Positions 33,644 through 42,083 of a stretch of DNA of 64,000 bases are shown here, piece by piece. The notes beneath the pieces are model-generated. The model ran no database searches. It had not been told where the DNA came from and saw nothing but the letters and a program-made list of their open reading frames with translations. The stretch comes from a virus, in IMG/VR virus record IMGVR_UViG_3300043499_000197, positions 1 through 64,000 of that record, one strand, 5' to 3'. How positions within the stretch are numbered: position 1 is the stretch's first letter; each line of letters opens with the position of its first letter. A program made the translations under genes and the position numbers.

Positions 33644-34551
33644 TCGATCTCTCCGCAGATCGCGCGCAGTTCCTCGGGCACCGGCTCGGACAGCTTGATC
33701 AGCAGCGCGGTCAGCGTCCTGGCGATCACCTGCTCGACCGGCGTCGCCTTCAGCGGCACCGCGGCCTTGTCGAGTTGCTTGCCGGTCACTTCCAGCACCG
33801 CTTCGATCGAGGACACCGAGAGCGGGAAGGGGAACAGCGGGGCCAGCTTGGCATGCAGCTTGGGCCGGCTGCTGATGCCCTTCATGTCCATCGCCATCAC
33901 AGCTTGGCAGACCTTGAAGAAGTTGGCCTGACCCAGCTTGGTCTTGTTGTGCTGGGTTCCTGCCAGCTTGGACTTGGCTGGCGCTTCGGTGCTGGCCGTG
34001 CCGACATCGGGGGGAGTGGTGGTCTTTGGCATCGTCTTGGGTGAGGAGGTTTTGGCGAGGGTGAGTTTGGTGGCGGGCATCTTTGCTTTCCTGGTGATTA
34101 ACTTCTCGAGAACTTCAAGCGGGACAGGGATGTCGATCTCCTGTTGTTGCGGCCTACTGGCGCCGTTGATGACGGCGTGCTCCAGGTTGAGCGGGGTGGC
34201 GTCATTCCCCACACGCTGCACGATCTTCTTCATGAGCCGTGGGTTGTGCTCATTGACGACGGCCATGCTGGCCATCTCAACGTTGGACATGCGCTTGGGC
34301 GTGACGTCCAGCAGTTCCATCTCCATGAAGCCGGGCAGCGTGTGGCTGGCCTGATGCCCGCGCGCGAAGTGGCGCATCTGGTTGATGTTCTGCCGGTCGC
34401 TATGCGGGTCGTCGGTGCGGCTGACCATGAAGCGGCCCTCGGTGCCGTCCGGGGCCTTGAGCATGACGTTGGTGCCATTGCCCGAACCGTTCTCAACGTG
34501 CATGAGTTCGAGATTCAGGGAATCAAGGGTTCGTTTTAGCTGTTTCCTGTT
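33640..34551 (-). CDS. Early protein of unknown function, 303 aa
   Basis: The start is fixed at GTG 34551 by AAGGAG 8 nt upstream; a TTG further up is unlikely. Residues about 5-60 (LKRTLDSLNLELMHVENGSG, then GRFMVSRTDDPH) have a beta-alpha pattern a little like HicA-type RNA-binding folds, but the catalytic His position is not clear. The middle is a Thr/Pro/Lys linker and the C-terminal part is helical. No function assigned. Confidence 0.6.
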   Translation of the reverse strand, partial: NRKQLKRTLDSLNLELMHVENGSGNGTNVMLKAPDGTEGRFMVSRTDDPHSDRQNINQMRHFARGHQASHTLPGFMEMELLDVTPKRMSNVEMASMAVVNEHNPRLMKKIVQRVGNDATPLNLEHAVINGASRPQQQEIDIPVPLEVLEKLITRKAKMPATKLTLAKTSSPKTMPKTTTPPDVGTASTEAPAKSKLAGTQHNKTKLGQANFFKVCQAVMAMDMKGISSRPKLHAKLAPLFPFPLSVSSIEAVLEVTGKQLDKAAVPLKATPVEQVIARTLTALLIKLSEPVPEELRAICGEIE

Positions 34552-34584
34552 CACGGGGGGGTGCTCCTTCAAAGTTGATGTTAA

Positions 34585-35118
34585 CTAGGATACTAACACC
34601 GCTTCGGGCTGGTGCTGCAAGTGGACGATGAACTCTTCGAGCGTCGCCACGTCGGCGGTGATCGGCACCGCGGGCTCGACGCCGAAGAAGCGCGCGTAGA
34701 GCGCCGCCTCGGTCAGGCGCTTCCTGGCCCGCTCGTAGTGGCTCTTCTTGTACTCGCGCGCCCGCACCGCCTTGCGCAGGCTGGCCAGCGCATCCTCGGC
34801 GATGCCCAAGAGGTTCCTCTGGTGGTCCAGCGGCGCATCGAGCGAGGCCACGGCGATCGAGGTCAGGCCGGCTTGGCGGGCCGCGGTTCGGGCCGCGGCG
34901 ATGTGCCCGCTGGTGGTCGCGGAGTAGCGCCGGTAGGTGGTCAGGCAGACCTGCCGCGGCGCGGCGGCCTCGACCGTGCGCGTCAGGATCGCCGCCACGC
35001 AGGTCTGGTAGCTGAACAGGCGCTCGCCGACGAACCAGACGTTGTTGTTCCGCCCTTCCGGGCGGTCTTGTGCGGCCCAGGCGTCGAACACCTGGGAGGA
35101 GTTGGTGAGGGGTTTCAT
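34585..35118 (-). CDS. Early protein, 177 aa
   Basis: ATGA overlap with the previous gene, and a weak leader element (TCACCAAGGA) just upstream. The N-terminal part has FVGERLFSYQTCVAAILTRT, the rest is helical with basic stretches. No domain recognised; function unknown. Confidence 0.6.
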   Translation of the reverse strand: MKPLTNSSQVFDAWAAQDRPEGRNNNVWFVGERLFSYQTCVAAILTRTVEAAAPRQVCLTTYRRYSATTSGHIAAARTAARQAGLTSIAVASLDAPLDHQRNLLGIAEDALASLRKAVRAREYKKSHYERARKRLTEAALYARFFGVEPAVPITADVATLEEFIVHLQHQPEAVLVS

Positions 35119-35372
35119 GCTTTCTTCCTTGGTGATCGGCGACCACTGACTTTCTCGATGTTGAAGGTGCGTTCCTTGACGCCGAACGAGCTTCCGCCTT
35201 CCAGCTTGGTCCAATGGCCGCCGTGCTCGGTGCTGCCCTGGCAGAACTGCTCTTCGAGGAACTCCTGCACCGCGTCCGGGTCGTCCAGGTCCAGGTCGTC
35301 GGGGATCTTCATCTGCATGTGGGTGATCTCCTCGATCTCCTCATAGCACTTGACGTTGAGGGTGCGGGTCAT
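35115..35372 (-). CDS. Early small protein, 85 aa
   Basis: ATGA overlap at both ends. Acidic centre (IPDDLDLDDPDAVQEFLEEQ) and basic tail. The ribosome site lies in the last codons of the preceding DUF2591-like gene (AAGGAACTCCA before ATG). Function unknown. Confidence 0.6.
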   Translation of the reverse strand: MTRTLNVKCYEEIEEITHMQMKIPDDLDLDDPDAVQEFLEEQFCQGSTEHGGHWTKLEGGSSFGVKERTFNIEKVSGRRSPRKKA

Positions 35373-35737
35373 TGGAGTTCCTTCGGGATGTCGATCTCTT
35401 CGCCCAGGCGGCTCGCGACGTAGCAGCGGTAGACGGCGACCATGGCGGTGGGGCCGTCGATAAAGGGATGCTTGCGGCTGGGATCGGACAACCAACCTGG
35501 GTACTGTGCTGACCAATGACCCGCGTCGGATTGAAATACGCTGATGCGCTTGTGCTCGATCAGCGTCATGCAGGCATGCTGGCTGGTTTGGTAGTTGGCC
35601 CGGCACCAGTAGCTGTGGTTCGGGGTCCGGTAGAAGATCACGGTCTCTTCGCCCTGGTGGCAAACCTTGGGCTCCCAGCCATGGGCCTTGACCACCGCCC
35701 ATTCGAGTGCAAGGCCGTCGAGGTTGGCGGTCTTCAT
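35369..35737 (-). CDS. DUF2591/NinX-like protein, copy 2, 122 aa
   Basis: Begins MKTANLDGLALEWAV, the typical start of DUF2591 phage proteins (LxGxALDWAVAK), and ends with EEIDIPKELQ, the same C-terminus as its neighbour. It is a paralogue of the next gene, joined by ATGA. DUF2591 members (such as lambda-type NinX) have no established function. Confidence 0.7.
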   Translation of the reverse strand: MKTANLDGLALEWAVVKAHGWEPKVCHQGEETVIFYRTPNHSYWCRANYQTSQHACMTLIEHKRISVFQSDAGHWSAQYPGWLSDPSRKHPFIDGPTAMVAVYRCYVASRLGEEIDIPKELQ

Positions 35738-36099
35738 TGGAGTTCCTTCGGGATGTCGATCTCGTCGCCCAGCCTGTGGTAGACGTGGCAGCGCATAGCG
35801 GCGATGAGGGGGGTGGGTCCGCACACCTTAAACATCTCCATTGGCCGTAGAAACGAGTTCCATGCAGCCTCGCCGCTGTCGTGCCAAGGGTAGACCACGA
35901 TCCTTTCGCGCTCGATGATCGGGCCGCCCCAACCCCAGTTGGTGGAGGGATCGAAGTAGTCGATCACGTCGCTGACGTGGATGCCGTTGAACCGGCGGCG
36001 GATGGCGATGATCCCAGATGGGCTCACCGCCACCTCATGCCCTTCGGCCAAGCCCGCTGCCCAATCCAGGGCGGGGCCAATGAGGTCGGCGGCTTTCAT
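35734..36099 (-). CDS. DUF2591/NinX-like protein, copy 1, 121 aa
   Basis: Starts MKAADLIGPALDWAAGLAEG and contains DPSTNWGWGGPIIERERI, a close match to the DUF2591 consensus. Tandem paralogue of the preceding entry with identical DNA over the last codons, which also hold the ribosome site of the next gene. TGATG overlap with the M20 peptidase gene. Function unknown. Confidence 0.75.
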   Translation of the reverse strand: MKAADLIGPALDWAAGLAEGHEVAVSPSGIIAIRRRFNGIHVSDVIDYFDPSTNWGWGGPIIERERIVVYPWHDSGEAAWNSFLRPMEMFKVCGPTPLIAAMRCHVYHRLGDEIDIPKELQ

Positions 36100-37517
36100 C
36101 ACAGCCCCATCAGCTTGGCGAGCATCTCGTTGTCGGCCTGCAGCCGCGCGTTCTCGCGCATCAGCCAGACGATGCCCTCGACCGCCCACACCGAGTCGCT
36201 GTACGTGGCATCCTCGATCTCGGCGAACGTCATGCCGTGGAAGGGGTTGTCGAAGCCGAGCAGCGTGGCCGTCTTCTCGCCCGGCTTGGCCGTAGGCTTG
36301 GCCGCGGGTTTCGCACCGTTCGCCTTCTTCTGCTTGCCCCACTGGCGCTTCAGGTCGTCGTCATCGAACAGGTCGTCCATGCCGGCGAAGCGGCTGCCCT
36401 TGAAGGCCGCGCCCTTGTAGCTGGGCACCGGGTCCTTGGCGGCCGGGTCGCGGTCGATCGGCAGCGCCTCCCACTCGATCTTGGGCAGCGCCTGCGACAT
36501 CGCGAACAGGTGCGCATAGTCGAGCGTCTCGCCGCGCGTGTGCGCCATGTCATAGCCGCACGACAGGTTGACCACCTCGGGGATCAGCTTGCGGTAATCC
36601 TTGACGTCGGTGTAGGTGCCGGTCGTCGATTCCTTGTAGTCGAAGCCGTGCTTGGCCAGCATGTCACCCAGCCGGTGGGTGAACTTCGACGACGCGCAGC
36701 GCATGCCGCCCTGCACCGTCACGATGTCGCCGGTGTCCTTGCGGTCGAACGCCACCGCGCACTGGAACTGGCGCAGCCAGCCCGCGATCTTGTCGGCGTT
36801 GGCCTTGGCACTCACGCCCCCGCACTCCTCGCCGCGGTGGAACAGGTAGGTGCCGGGGCAGCCAGCCTCGATCATTTTCAGCATCAGCCAGATGCCCGCC
36901 GTGTCGTCTGCGCCCAGGCAGTTGCCGACGCCACTGCTGTCCAGCGCGATGGTGCCGAACACTGGATCGTAGGTCAGCTTCTTGCGGCTGGCCGGGTCCA
37001 GCATCTTGCCGTCCACGGTGTCCACGTGGCAGGAGAACAGCGTGGTCGAGTAGATCGTCGGGGTGTTGGCCACGGTGTCGCATTCCGCCAGCGGGATCGT
37101 GACCGAGAACGAGCCGGCCTCGCGCTCGGTGATCACGTGCTTCAGGTCCTTCACGATGTAGGTCTGCAGCCATCCCGTGAACGCCTTCTCCTCGGGCGAG
37201 TCGTGGCAGCGCGGCGTGCACAGCATGCCCACCAGCAGCGGATCGACTTCTACGGGCACCTCGTGCTGGGGCAGCATCACGCCCTTGGCCTCGACGGTCT
37301 TGGACCCGGTGCCATGCGGGTAGATCCACTTGGCCGGGCTCGGATCGGGGGTTGGCGCGGGGGCGGGTGCCGGGGCCTTGCCGAAGGTCTGCTCCAGGTG
37401 CGCGGTCAGCTTGTCCACCGGGCCGGTGGCCAGGATCGTCGCCGGCAGGTTGGCTTGGGGCGTGGCGCTGTCCACAGTCTTATCCACAGTGTTGGGCTTG
37501 GTGGTGTCGTCGGTCAT
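36099..37517 (-). CDS. M20-type zinc peptidase, 472 aa
   Basis: The dizinc site pattern is complete: SCHVDTVDG (His164, Asp166), GADDTAG (Asp204, Asp205), HRGEECGG (Glu230, Glu231), and later AFDRKD and DMAHTRGE. It is closest in style to PepT/M20 aminopeptidases. The MTDD start was chosen because a leader element (CCTCACCAACCCGAAAG) precedes it; an ATG at 37553, overlapping the previous stop, is possible. The C-terminal 100 residues are a linker and a helix. A peptidase in an early arm suggests peptide recycling or host-protein processing. Confidence 0.75.
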   Translation of the reverse strand: MTDDTTKPNTVDKTVDSATPQANLPATILATGPVDKLTAHLEQTFGKAPAPAPAPTPDPSPAKWIYPHGTGSKTVEAKGVMLPQHEVPVEVDPLLVGMLCTPRCHDSPEEKAFTGWLQTYIVKDLKHVITEREAGSFSVTIPLAECDTVANTPTIYSTTLFSCHVDTVDGKMLDPASRKKLTYDPVFGTIALDSSGVGNCLGADDTAGIWLMLKMIEAGCPGTYLFHRGEECGGVSAKANADKIAGWLRQFQCAVAFDRKDTGDIVTVQGGMRCASSKFTHRLGDMLAKHGFDYKESTTGTYTDVKDYRKLIPEVVNLSCGYDMAHTRGETLDYAHLFAMSQALPKIEWEALPIDRDPAAKDPVPSYKGAAFKGSRFAGMDDLFDDDDLKRQWGKQKKANGAKPAAKPTAKPGEKTATLLGFDNPFHGMTFAEIEDATYSDSVWAVEGIVWLMRENARLQADNEMLAKLMGL

Positions 37518-37549
37518 CTTGGTCTTTCGGGTTGGTGAGGGGTTGCGGC

Positions 37550-40444
37550 TCATTCTTGTCTCTCGGTGTTCAGGTTCGGCAGGTCACTGAAGCTGGTGCT
37601 TTCGTCGATCACGATGGGTGCGAGGCCGGCGCGGCGCAGTTCCACCAGCAGGGCGTCATCCTCCTGGGCTTGCTGGGCACGGACACGCGCGACGTTCTCT
37701 TCCAGCGAGAGCGCCGAACTGGCGGGCTGCAGGTGCGACAGCAGGTTGGCGGTATCGAGGCTGGCCGGGGGCACGATCACGAAGTTGGGCGCGGGCAGCG
37801 AGGCCTCGACCGCGGCCATCGCGGGCTCGATCCAGCTTTCATCGGGCACCCCCGTGATGGGCGCCGGCGCGTGGGGCCACGTGTTCGGGTCCCTGCCGGT
37901 GGTGGGCACCGGCCACGCGGCGGCCGGGTTCAACACCCGGCCCTCCACATAGGCTTCCACCTGCGCGGGTGTCACCACCGTGCCGAGCGCGGGATCGGGG
38001 TTGGGCTCGGCCACGGGGGCGAAGGGCCAGCCTAGCTCGCTCACCGTCCCATCGGCGTTGCGCACCGTTCGCACTGGCGTGTCGGCCGTCACGGCCTGCG
38101 GCCCCATCCCATCGGGCGAGCCCATCACCTGCTCCATGCGATCCAGCGCCTGCGCCACGTGGGTGGGCACCTCCTCGATCGGGCGGTTCATCATGCCGGC
38201 GGCCATCAGCCGCGGCCAGCGACGCACCACGGCCGTGGCCAGCGTGTCGTCCACCTCGGCGATCAGGCGGTCCATCTCGGAGTCGCCCAGCGTGTTCAGC
38301 GTGGCGATCACGGCGGCCGTGGTCGGCGCGGCTTCCACCGCATTGGCCTCGGCCATCGCCATCCCACGCTCGTGGTCGAACGCCTGCATGCCTTCGAAGG
38401 CATCCTTCACCACGCGCGCCCACGGCGGGCCGTTGGCATGCTGGTAGCCCAGCGTGCGCTGCATCCACTCGCTGTCCTTCTGCATCAGGAGGATGCCCAG
38501 CGCGGCCTCGTAAAGCTGGCGCGGCTCGGTCGGCTTGTTGTAGTGGGTCAGGGCGACGATGTTGTCGCCCGACTTGAACCACGTGCTGGCGCTCTGGAAC
38601 CCGTTGCTGAACGCACGCAGCATGCGCTGGTCGCGCAGGCGCCGATCGACATTGGAGTCCGGGTCGATGCTGCGGTAGGCCAGCTTGTAGGTCGGTTCGA
38701 ACAACTCGCGCACCTTCTCGGCCGAGATCACAATGTCGCGCGCGACGTCGGTCTTGGACATCCTGAAGGCATGGCCGCAGATGGTGATCGGCACCACGTT
38801 GCGTTCGTACTCCCAGGTGCCGTCCACCAACTGGTTCACCTCGTGGGTGTCGGTGATCACGCGCTTGCCGCCGCGCGTCACGGCCAGCCTCGGGTGGTCC
38901 CGGTGCGCCAGCCCGCGATAGCTGTTGTACACGGCCACCGGCAGGTAGCCCTCGGACTTGAGCGGCTTCACCATCGAGACGTGGGTGAAGCTGTTGCCGC
39001 CCTCCTTGTACAGCATCAGCGCGTCTTCCTTCTTGATAAAGGTGTGCACGCCACCCGCACCTTCGAGGTACACGCAATCGACACGCGCGTGGTAGGTCGC
39101 CCCGCCCGGATAGAACACGCTGTCCAGCAGGCAGACGCCGGCGGCTTGGCGCGTGGGCGCGTCGTTGAACCAACTGTCCATGCCGGGGATCGCCACCTTG
39201 TCGCGCACGGGGATCGTGCTGTAGATGTACTGCAGCTTGCCCTCGCGATGGATGCGCATCATCACGCGATCCTCGATCTCTTCCACCGCGGCCTCGATGG
39301 CCGAGCCGACCGTGCCGTCCTCGGTCACCCACAGCACCGTGGACACCTCCATCCGGTTGGCTTGCTTGCCGGTCAGCAGGCAGGTGTAGTGGAAGGTCGA
39401 GAGGTCGATCTCGGGCACCTCGACGTGCCCGTCCTGGGTCTGCACGCCCTTGGCCATGATGCCGGCCTTGGCGTAGGCGCGCTGCTGCTCGCCGGTCACC
39501 AGGGTGAAGAAGTCCTCGCCCTTGAAGCGCACCGCGTGCTCGGAGTCGAACGCGCGGTCCACGTTGGTGGCGTGGATGCCGCCGGCCGGATCGATCCACG
39601 GCATCACGATCATGGCGTCGTTGTTTTCGTCGAACGACGGGTCGCGCAGGATGCGCAGCTTGGCGCCGGCCAGCCCGCGCATGCGGTAGCCGTTGGCCTC
39701 CAGCTTCTTCCTCAGGATGGGGTCGCCATAGATGCGCACGTAGCGCTTGTCGTCGGGGTCGGCCGGGTTGATCCAGACCACGCTGCGCGATTTCACCGTA
39801 CCGTTCACGTCGGTGGTGTAGGCCACCCCCATGTTCGGGCTCGCATAGACCGCACTCGGGTGGTACTCCTCGTGGCCGAAGTGCTCCTCGTCGTAGCGCA
39901 TGCAGCCGGTGTCGCCGTCCATTTCGCGATAGACCTGGTAGATCGCTTCCACGGTCTCGGCCAGCTTGAAGCTGGTATCGAGTTCGCTGCGATGCTGCTG
40001 TTCCAGCCGCTGGATCTCGCGGTCGGGTGCCCACAGCAGGAACTTGCGCAGGAACCGCCCGATCGTCATGCGCTGCTTGCGGTCGGCCCGGCCTTGCACC
40101 GGGTCGGGCGTGAACGCGATCTCGGTCCTGTCGATCGGGCTCACGTGCGGCCACATCTGGCCGACACCGGTGTTGGAGGCCACCGTGCGCAGCCAGCGGA
40201 TCACGCTGGTCGGCTCGGGGTAGAACCCGACCGTCTCGCGGATTATGTCGCGCTGCAGCGGCCAGAGGTCGCCGCTCACGTGCTGCAGGTCGTGCACGTA
40301 CTGGTGGTCGGCCATCGGCAGGTGGTTCCCGGCCTGCACCCAGGCGCGCCCGATGTGGCTGCGGGTGCGGTTGAACACGTCATCGAACTGTTCTCGAGAC
40401 GTGATGTTTTGAGCCCATAAGGCTTTGGTTTCTTCGTTCGTCAT
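37550..40444 (-). CDS. Large early protein of unknown function, 964 aa
   Basis: Start at MTNEETKALW; the ORF extension upstream crosses a terminator and is not protein-like. The region about 180-280 (GDTGCMRYDEEHFG, NMGVAYTTDVNGTVKSRSVV, RYVRIYGDP) resembles a module in many large-phage hypothetical proteins (SCMRxx, GRALVW, RIY pattern). The C-terminal 200 residues are Pro/Ala-rich linker. No catalytic motif is clear. It follows an intrinsic terminator, so it may have its own promoter. It is the largest early gene and is followed by the M20 peptidase. Confidence 0.75.
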   Translation of the reverse strand: MTNEETKALWAQNITSREQFDDVFNRTRSHIGRAWVQAGNHLPMADHQYVHDLQHVSGDLWPLQRDIIRETVGFYPEPTSVIRWLRTVASNTGVGQMWPHVSPIDRTEIAFTPDPVQGRADRKQRMTIGRFLRKFLLWAPDREIQRLEQQHRSELDTSFKLAETVEAIYQVYREMDGDTGCMRYDEEHFGHEEYHPSAVYASPNMGVAYTTDVNGTVKSRSVVWINPADPDDKRYVRIYGDPILRKKLEANGYRMRGLAGAKLRILRDPSFDENNDAMIVMPWIDPAGGIHATNVDRAFDSEHAVRFKGEDFFTLVTGEQQRAYAKAGIMAKGVQTQDGHVEVPEIDLSTFHYTCLLTGKQANRMEVSTVLWVTEDGTVGSAIEAAVEEIEDRVMMRIHREGKLQYIYSTIPVRDKVAIPGMDSWFNDAPTRQAAGVCLLDSVFYPGGATYHARVDCVYLEGAGGVHTFIKKEDALMLYKEGGNSFTHVSMVKPLKSEGYLPVAVYNSYRGLAHRDHPRLAVTRGGKRVITDTHEVNQLVDGTWEYERNVVPITICGHAFRMSKTDVARDIVISAEKVRELFEPTYKLAYRSIDPDSNVDRRLRDQRMLRAFSNGFQSASTWFKSGDNIVALTHYNKPTEPRQLYEAALGILLMQKDSEWMQRTLGYQHANGPPWARVVKDAFEGMQAFDHERGMAMAEANAVEAAPTTAAVIATLNTLGDSEMDRLIAEVDDTLATAVVRRWPRLMAAGMMNRPIEEVPTHVAQALDRMEQVMGSPDGMGPQAVTADTPVRTVRNADGTVSELGWPFAPVAEPNPDPALGTVVTPAQVEAYVEGRVLNPAAAWPVPTTGRDPNTWPHAPAPITGVPDESWIEPAMAAVEASLPAPNFVIVPPASLDTANLLSHLQPASSALSLEENVARVRAQQAQEDDALLVELRRAGLAPIVIDESTSFSDLPNLNTERQE

Positions 40445-40460
40445 GGTTTGACTGGAACTT

Positions 40461-40473
40461 TTCTTTGGTGAGG
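40461..40473 (-). promoter_or_regulatory. Early leader element, variant (964 aa gene)
   Basis: Minus-sense CCTCACCAAAGAA, inside a larger hairpin CTTTTC, loop CTCACCAAA, GAAAAG that overlaps the T-tract of the terminator just upstream. No classical Shine-Dalgarno sequence is visible here, so the element is kept without a matching AGGA. Confidence 0.6.
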
Positions 40474-40509
40474 AAAAGAAAAACCCCGGCAGTTTGCACC
40501 GCCGGGGTT
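40474..40509 (-). terminator. Rho-independent terminator on the minus strand
   Basis: Minus-sense 9-bp stem AACCCCGGC / GCCGGGGTT (plus coordinates 40482-40490 and 40501-40509) with a 10-nt loop, then TTTTTCTTTT. It ends transcription of the 173 aa gene at 40577-41098 or attenuates reading into the 964 aa gene. Confidence 0.8.
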
Positions 40510-40576
40510 GGAAGGCGTGCCTTGCGCACACCGGGGGAGGGGAGCTAACCCTGAAAGTATCTTAGCTTACATCCTT

Positions 40577-41098
40577 TCAGTAAGGAAGGTCGTCGTCGCC
40601 TTCGATCTCGTAGGCATCCTTGGAGGCCAGCACCCAGGCGTTGCCCATCACGTCGATGATCATCTGCTCGCCCTCGATGGCGATCGTGGTGGCCGCGTTG
40701 GGCGCGCTCTCGCTGGCCACGATGTCGTCGTTGCCGGCGGCGTCCATGTTGTCCAGCATGTCGATCAGCGCCTCGTGCAGGCGCTCGACCGGCACCTGAT
40801 ACCAGCGCTTGGCAGCCGCAGCGCCGGCCGCTCCGGTGGCCGCCGCGTGGATCCACTTGCCCTGGTCGTCCAGGGTGTACGCCTCGCGCGTGGATTTGTT
40901 CTTCAGCACGCCGGCGTTGTCGGCACCCGAGTCCACATCGACTTCCGCCACCAGCTTGTGGTTGGCGGGGATGCCGAACTGGACCTTGGCACGCGCGAAG
41001 ACTTCGCGCTTCATCGCCCGGCGGGCGTCGGTCGGCGCATAGTCGCGCGCGATTTTGATGGCGTGGCATTCAGCAGTTGACAGTTTGGCGTAGGCCAT
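40577..41098 (-). CDS. Early protein of unknown function, 173 aa
   Basis: Start at MAYAKLSTAECHAIKIAR; leader-like CTCACCAATTGGAG upstream. Helical N-terminus, an acidic beta part in the middle (AEVDVDSGADNAG) and an acidic C-terminus (EIEGDDDLPY). Terminator downstream. Function unknown. Confidence 0.65.
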   Translation of the reverse strand: MAYAKLSTAECHAIKIARDYAPTDARRAMKREVFARAKVQFGIPANHKLVAEVDVDSGADNAGVLKNKSTREAYTLDDQGKWIHAAATGAAGAAAAKRWYQVPVERLHEALIDMLDNMDAAGNDDIVASESAPNAATTIAIEGEQMIIDVMGNAWVLASKDAYEIEGDDDLPY

Positions 41099-41142
41099 TT
41101 TTCGATACTCCAATTGGTGAGAGATCCGGGGACACAAGGAAA

Positions 41143-41212
41143 CGCACACGGGGGATCAGTCCGTGTGCGCATGACCAAAGCTGGTCAGTATGCGCATGAA
41201 TCACGCGCATAC
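41143..41212. other. Three consecutive hairpins in an intergenic region
   Basis: Stems CGCACACGG/CCGTGTGCG (41143-41151, 41161-41169), TGACCA/TGGTCA (41172-41177, 41182-41187) and GTATGCGC/GCGCATAC (41188-41195, 41205-41212), all perfect. On the plus strand the last is followed by GGTTTTACTTT. They occupy the gap of 118 bp before a leader element. Terminator, attenuator or small RNA are all possible. Confidence 0.6.
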
Positions 41213-41216
41213 GGTT

Positions 41217-41657
41217 TTACTTTGATCGACGTTGCTTGTCGTACTCACTGCGGCACGTTTTGCAGATGTAGCCGCGTGTTGTGAACTCGGCCAGCAGCTT
41301 GACAGCGCAGCACTTGAAGCACCGCCTATGACCTTCGGGCGGCACATCTTCGCTGTGTGTCATGCGTGCATTGCACGACTGGCATATCAGGGAAACCGTG
41401 CCGTCTTTCCAGTGCTGCAGGCTAACGACCGCTGACATGCCAGCGACGTTACTGCGCCAGAACATCTCCAGGTCACATTCAGAGCACACGAGCGGGTCGG
41501 GCACCAGCGCTTCAAGTTCAGCTATGCCGGGCACGAATTTCCCGCCGGCTTTCGCACTTCTGCGCATTCTGCTCAACCGATAGTGTGCCTCGCAGTACAG
41601 CGTGCCGCGCCCGTTGACGTCGCGCACGCCTTCCTGGTCGCAATGGATGCAGTTCAC
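41217..41657 (-). CDS. Multi-Cys zinc-binding protein, 146 aa
   Basis: GTG start by GTGA overlap. Six Cys pairs or clusters (CIHC, CEAH, CSEC, CQSC, CFKCC, CKTC) indicate two or three zinc ribbons; the C-terminal CFKCCAVKLLAEFTTRGYIC is a pattern seen in recombination-endonuclease VII-like zinc modules, but no HNH catalytic core is clear. Last gene of a coupled string; probably nucleic-acid binding. Confidence 0.65.
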   Translation of the reverse strand: MNCIHCDQEGVRDVNGRGTLYCEAHYRLSRMRRSAKAGGKFVPGIAELEALVPDPLVCSECDLEMFWRSNVAGMSAVVSLQHWKDGTVSLICQSCNARMTHSEDVPPEGHRRCFKCCAVKLLAEFTTRGYICKTCRSEYDKQRRSK

Positions 41658-41761
41658 CGTCGTGGCTTGGTGCAGTGGTACACCAGCCAGCCGATGGCCA
41701 CGCTCAGCCAGATCGGACAGGCCACCCGGTTGCGGTAGCCCTGGCCCTGCCATTTCCTCAT
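41654..41761 (-). CDS. Membrane microprotein, 35 aa
   Basis: ATGA overlap with the gene before and GTGA with the gene after. The hydrophobic segment VACPIWLSVAIGWLVYH suggests one membrane span, flanked by basic residues. Function unknown. Confidence 0.55.
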   Translation of the reverse strand: MRKWQGQGYRNRVACPIWLSVAIGWLVYHCTKPRR

Positions 41762-41931
41762 GGCTGGGGTCCCTGGCCGGAATGCGCGTTGGCCTCGTTC
41801 TGCGCCACGAGGTCGGCCTCGCCGGCAGGCGCGTGGCGGGGCTCGTCCTTGAGGGCGATCCAGACGCCGATGAGCACCAGCGTGCTGGCCACCAGCGTCA
41901 GGGCACCGATGGGTGCAAGGATGGCGCACAT
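41758..41931 (-). CDS. Membrane microprotein, 57 aa
   Basis: TGATG overlap with the gene upstream. Hydrophobic N-terminal span ILAPIGALTLVASTLVLIGV followed by a polar tail (KDEPRHAPAGEADLVAQ). Too short for the usual ORF cut-off but tightly coupled. Function unknown. Confidence 0.6.
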   Translation of the reverse strand: MCAILAPIGALTLVASTLVLIGVWIALKDEPRHAPAGEADLVAQNEANAHSGQGPQP

Positions 41932-42083
41932 CACAGCGGCCGGCCCTTGTCATCGAAGCCGCCCTGGCCCGGCGGGGGCGGCAGGATGGGGTCGATCAGC
42001 ACGACGTAGCCGACGAAACCCAGCAGCACCAGCGCGATGATGGCGAACACCGGCGCGACGATGTAGAGGAGGAAGTCGATCAC
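41931..42083 (-). CDS. Membrane microprotein, 50 aa
   Basis: GTG start by GTGA overlap with the 133 aa gene. Hydrophobic span LLYIVAPVFAIIALVLLGFV, then a Pro-rich tail (DPILPPPPGQGGFDDKG). Function unknown; one of three consecutive tiny membrane genes, which could include lysis helpers, but nothing proves it. Confidence 0.6.
   Translation of the reverse strand: MIDFLLYIVAPVFAIIALVLLGFVGYVVLIDPILPPPPGQGGFDDKGRPL

Noticed and set aside
38159-40420. 753 aa plus-strand ORF opposite the 964 aa gene
   Set aside because: Val/His/Gly-rich shadow, no ribosome site.
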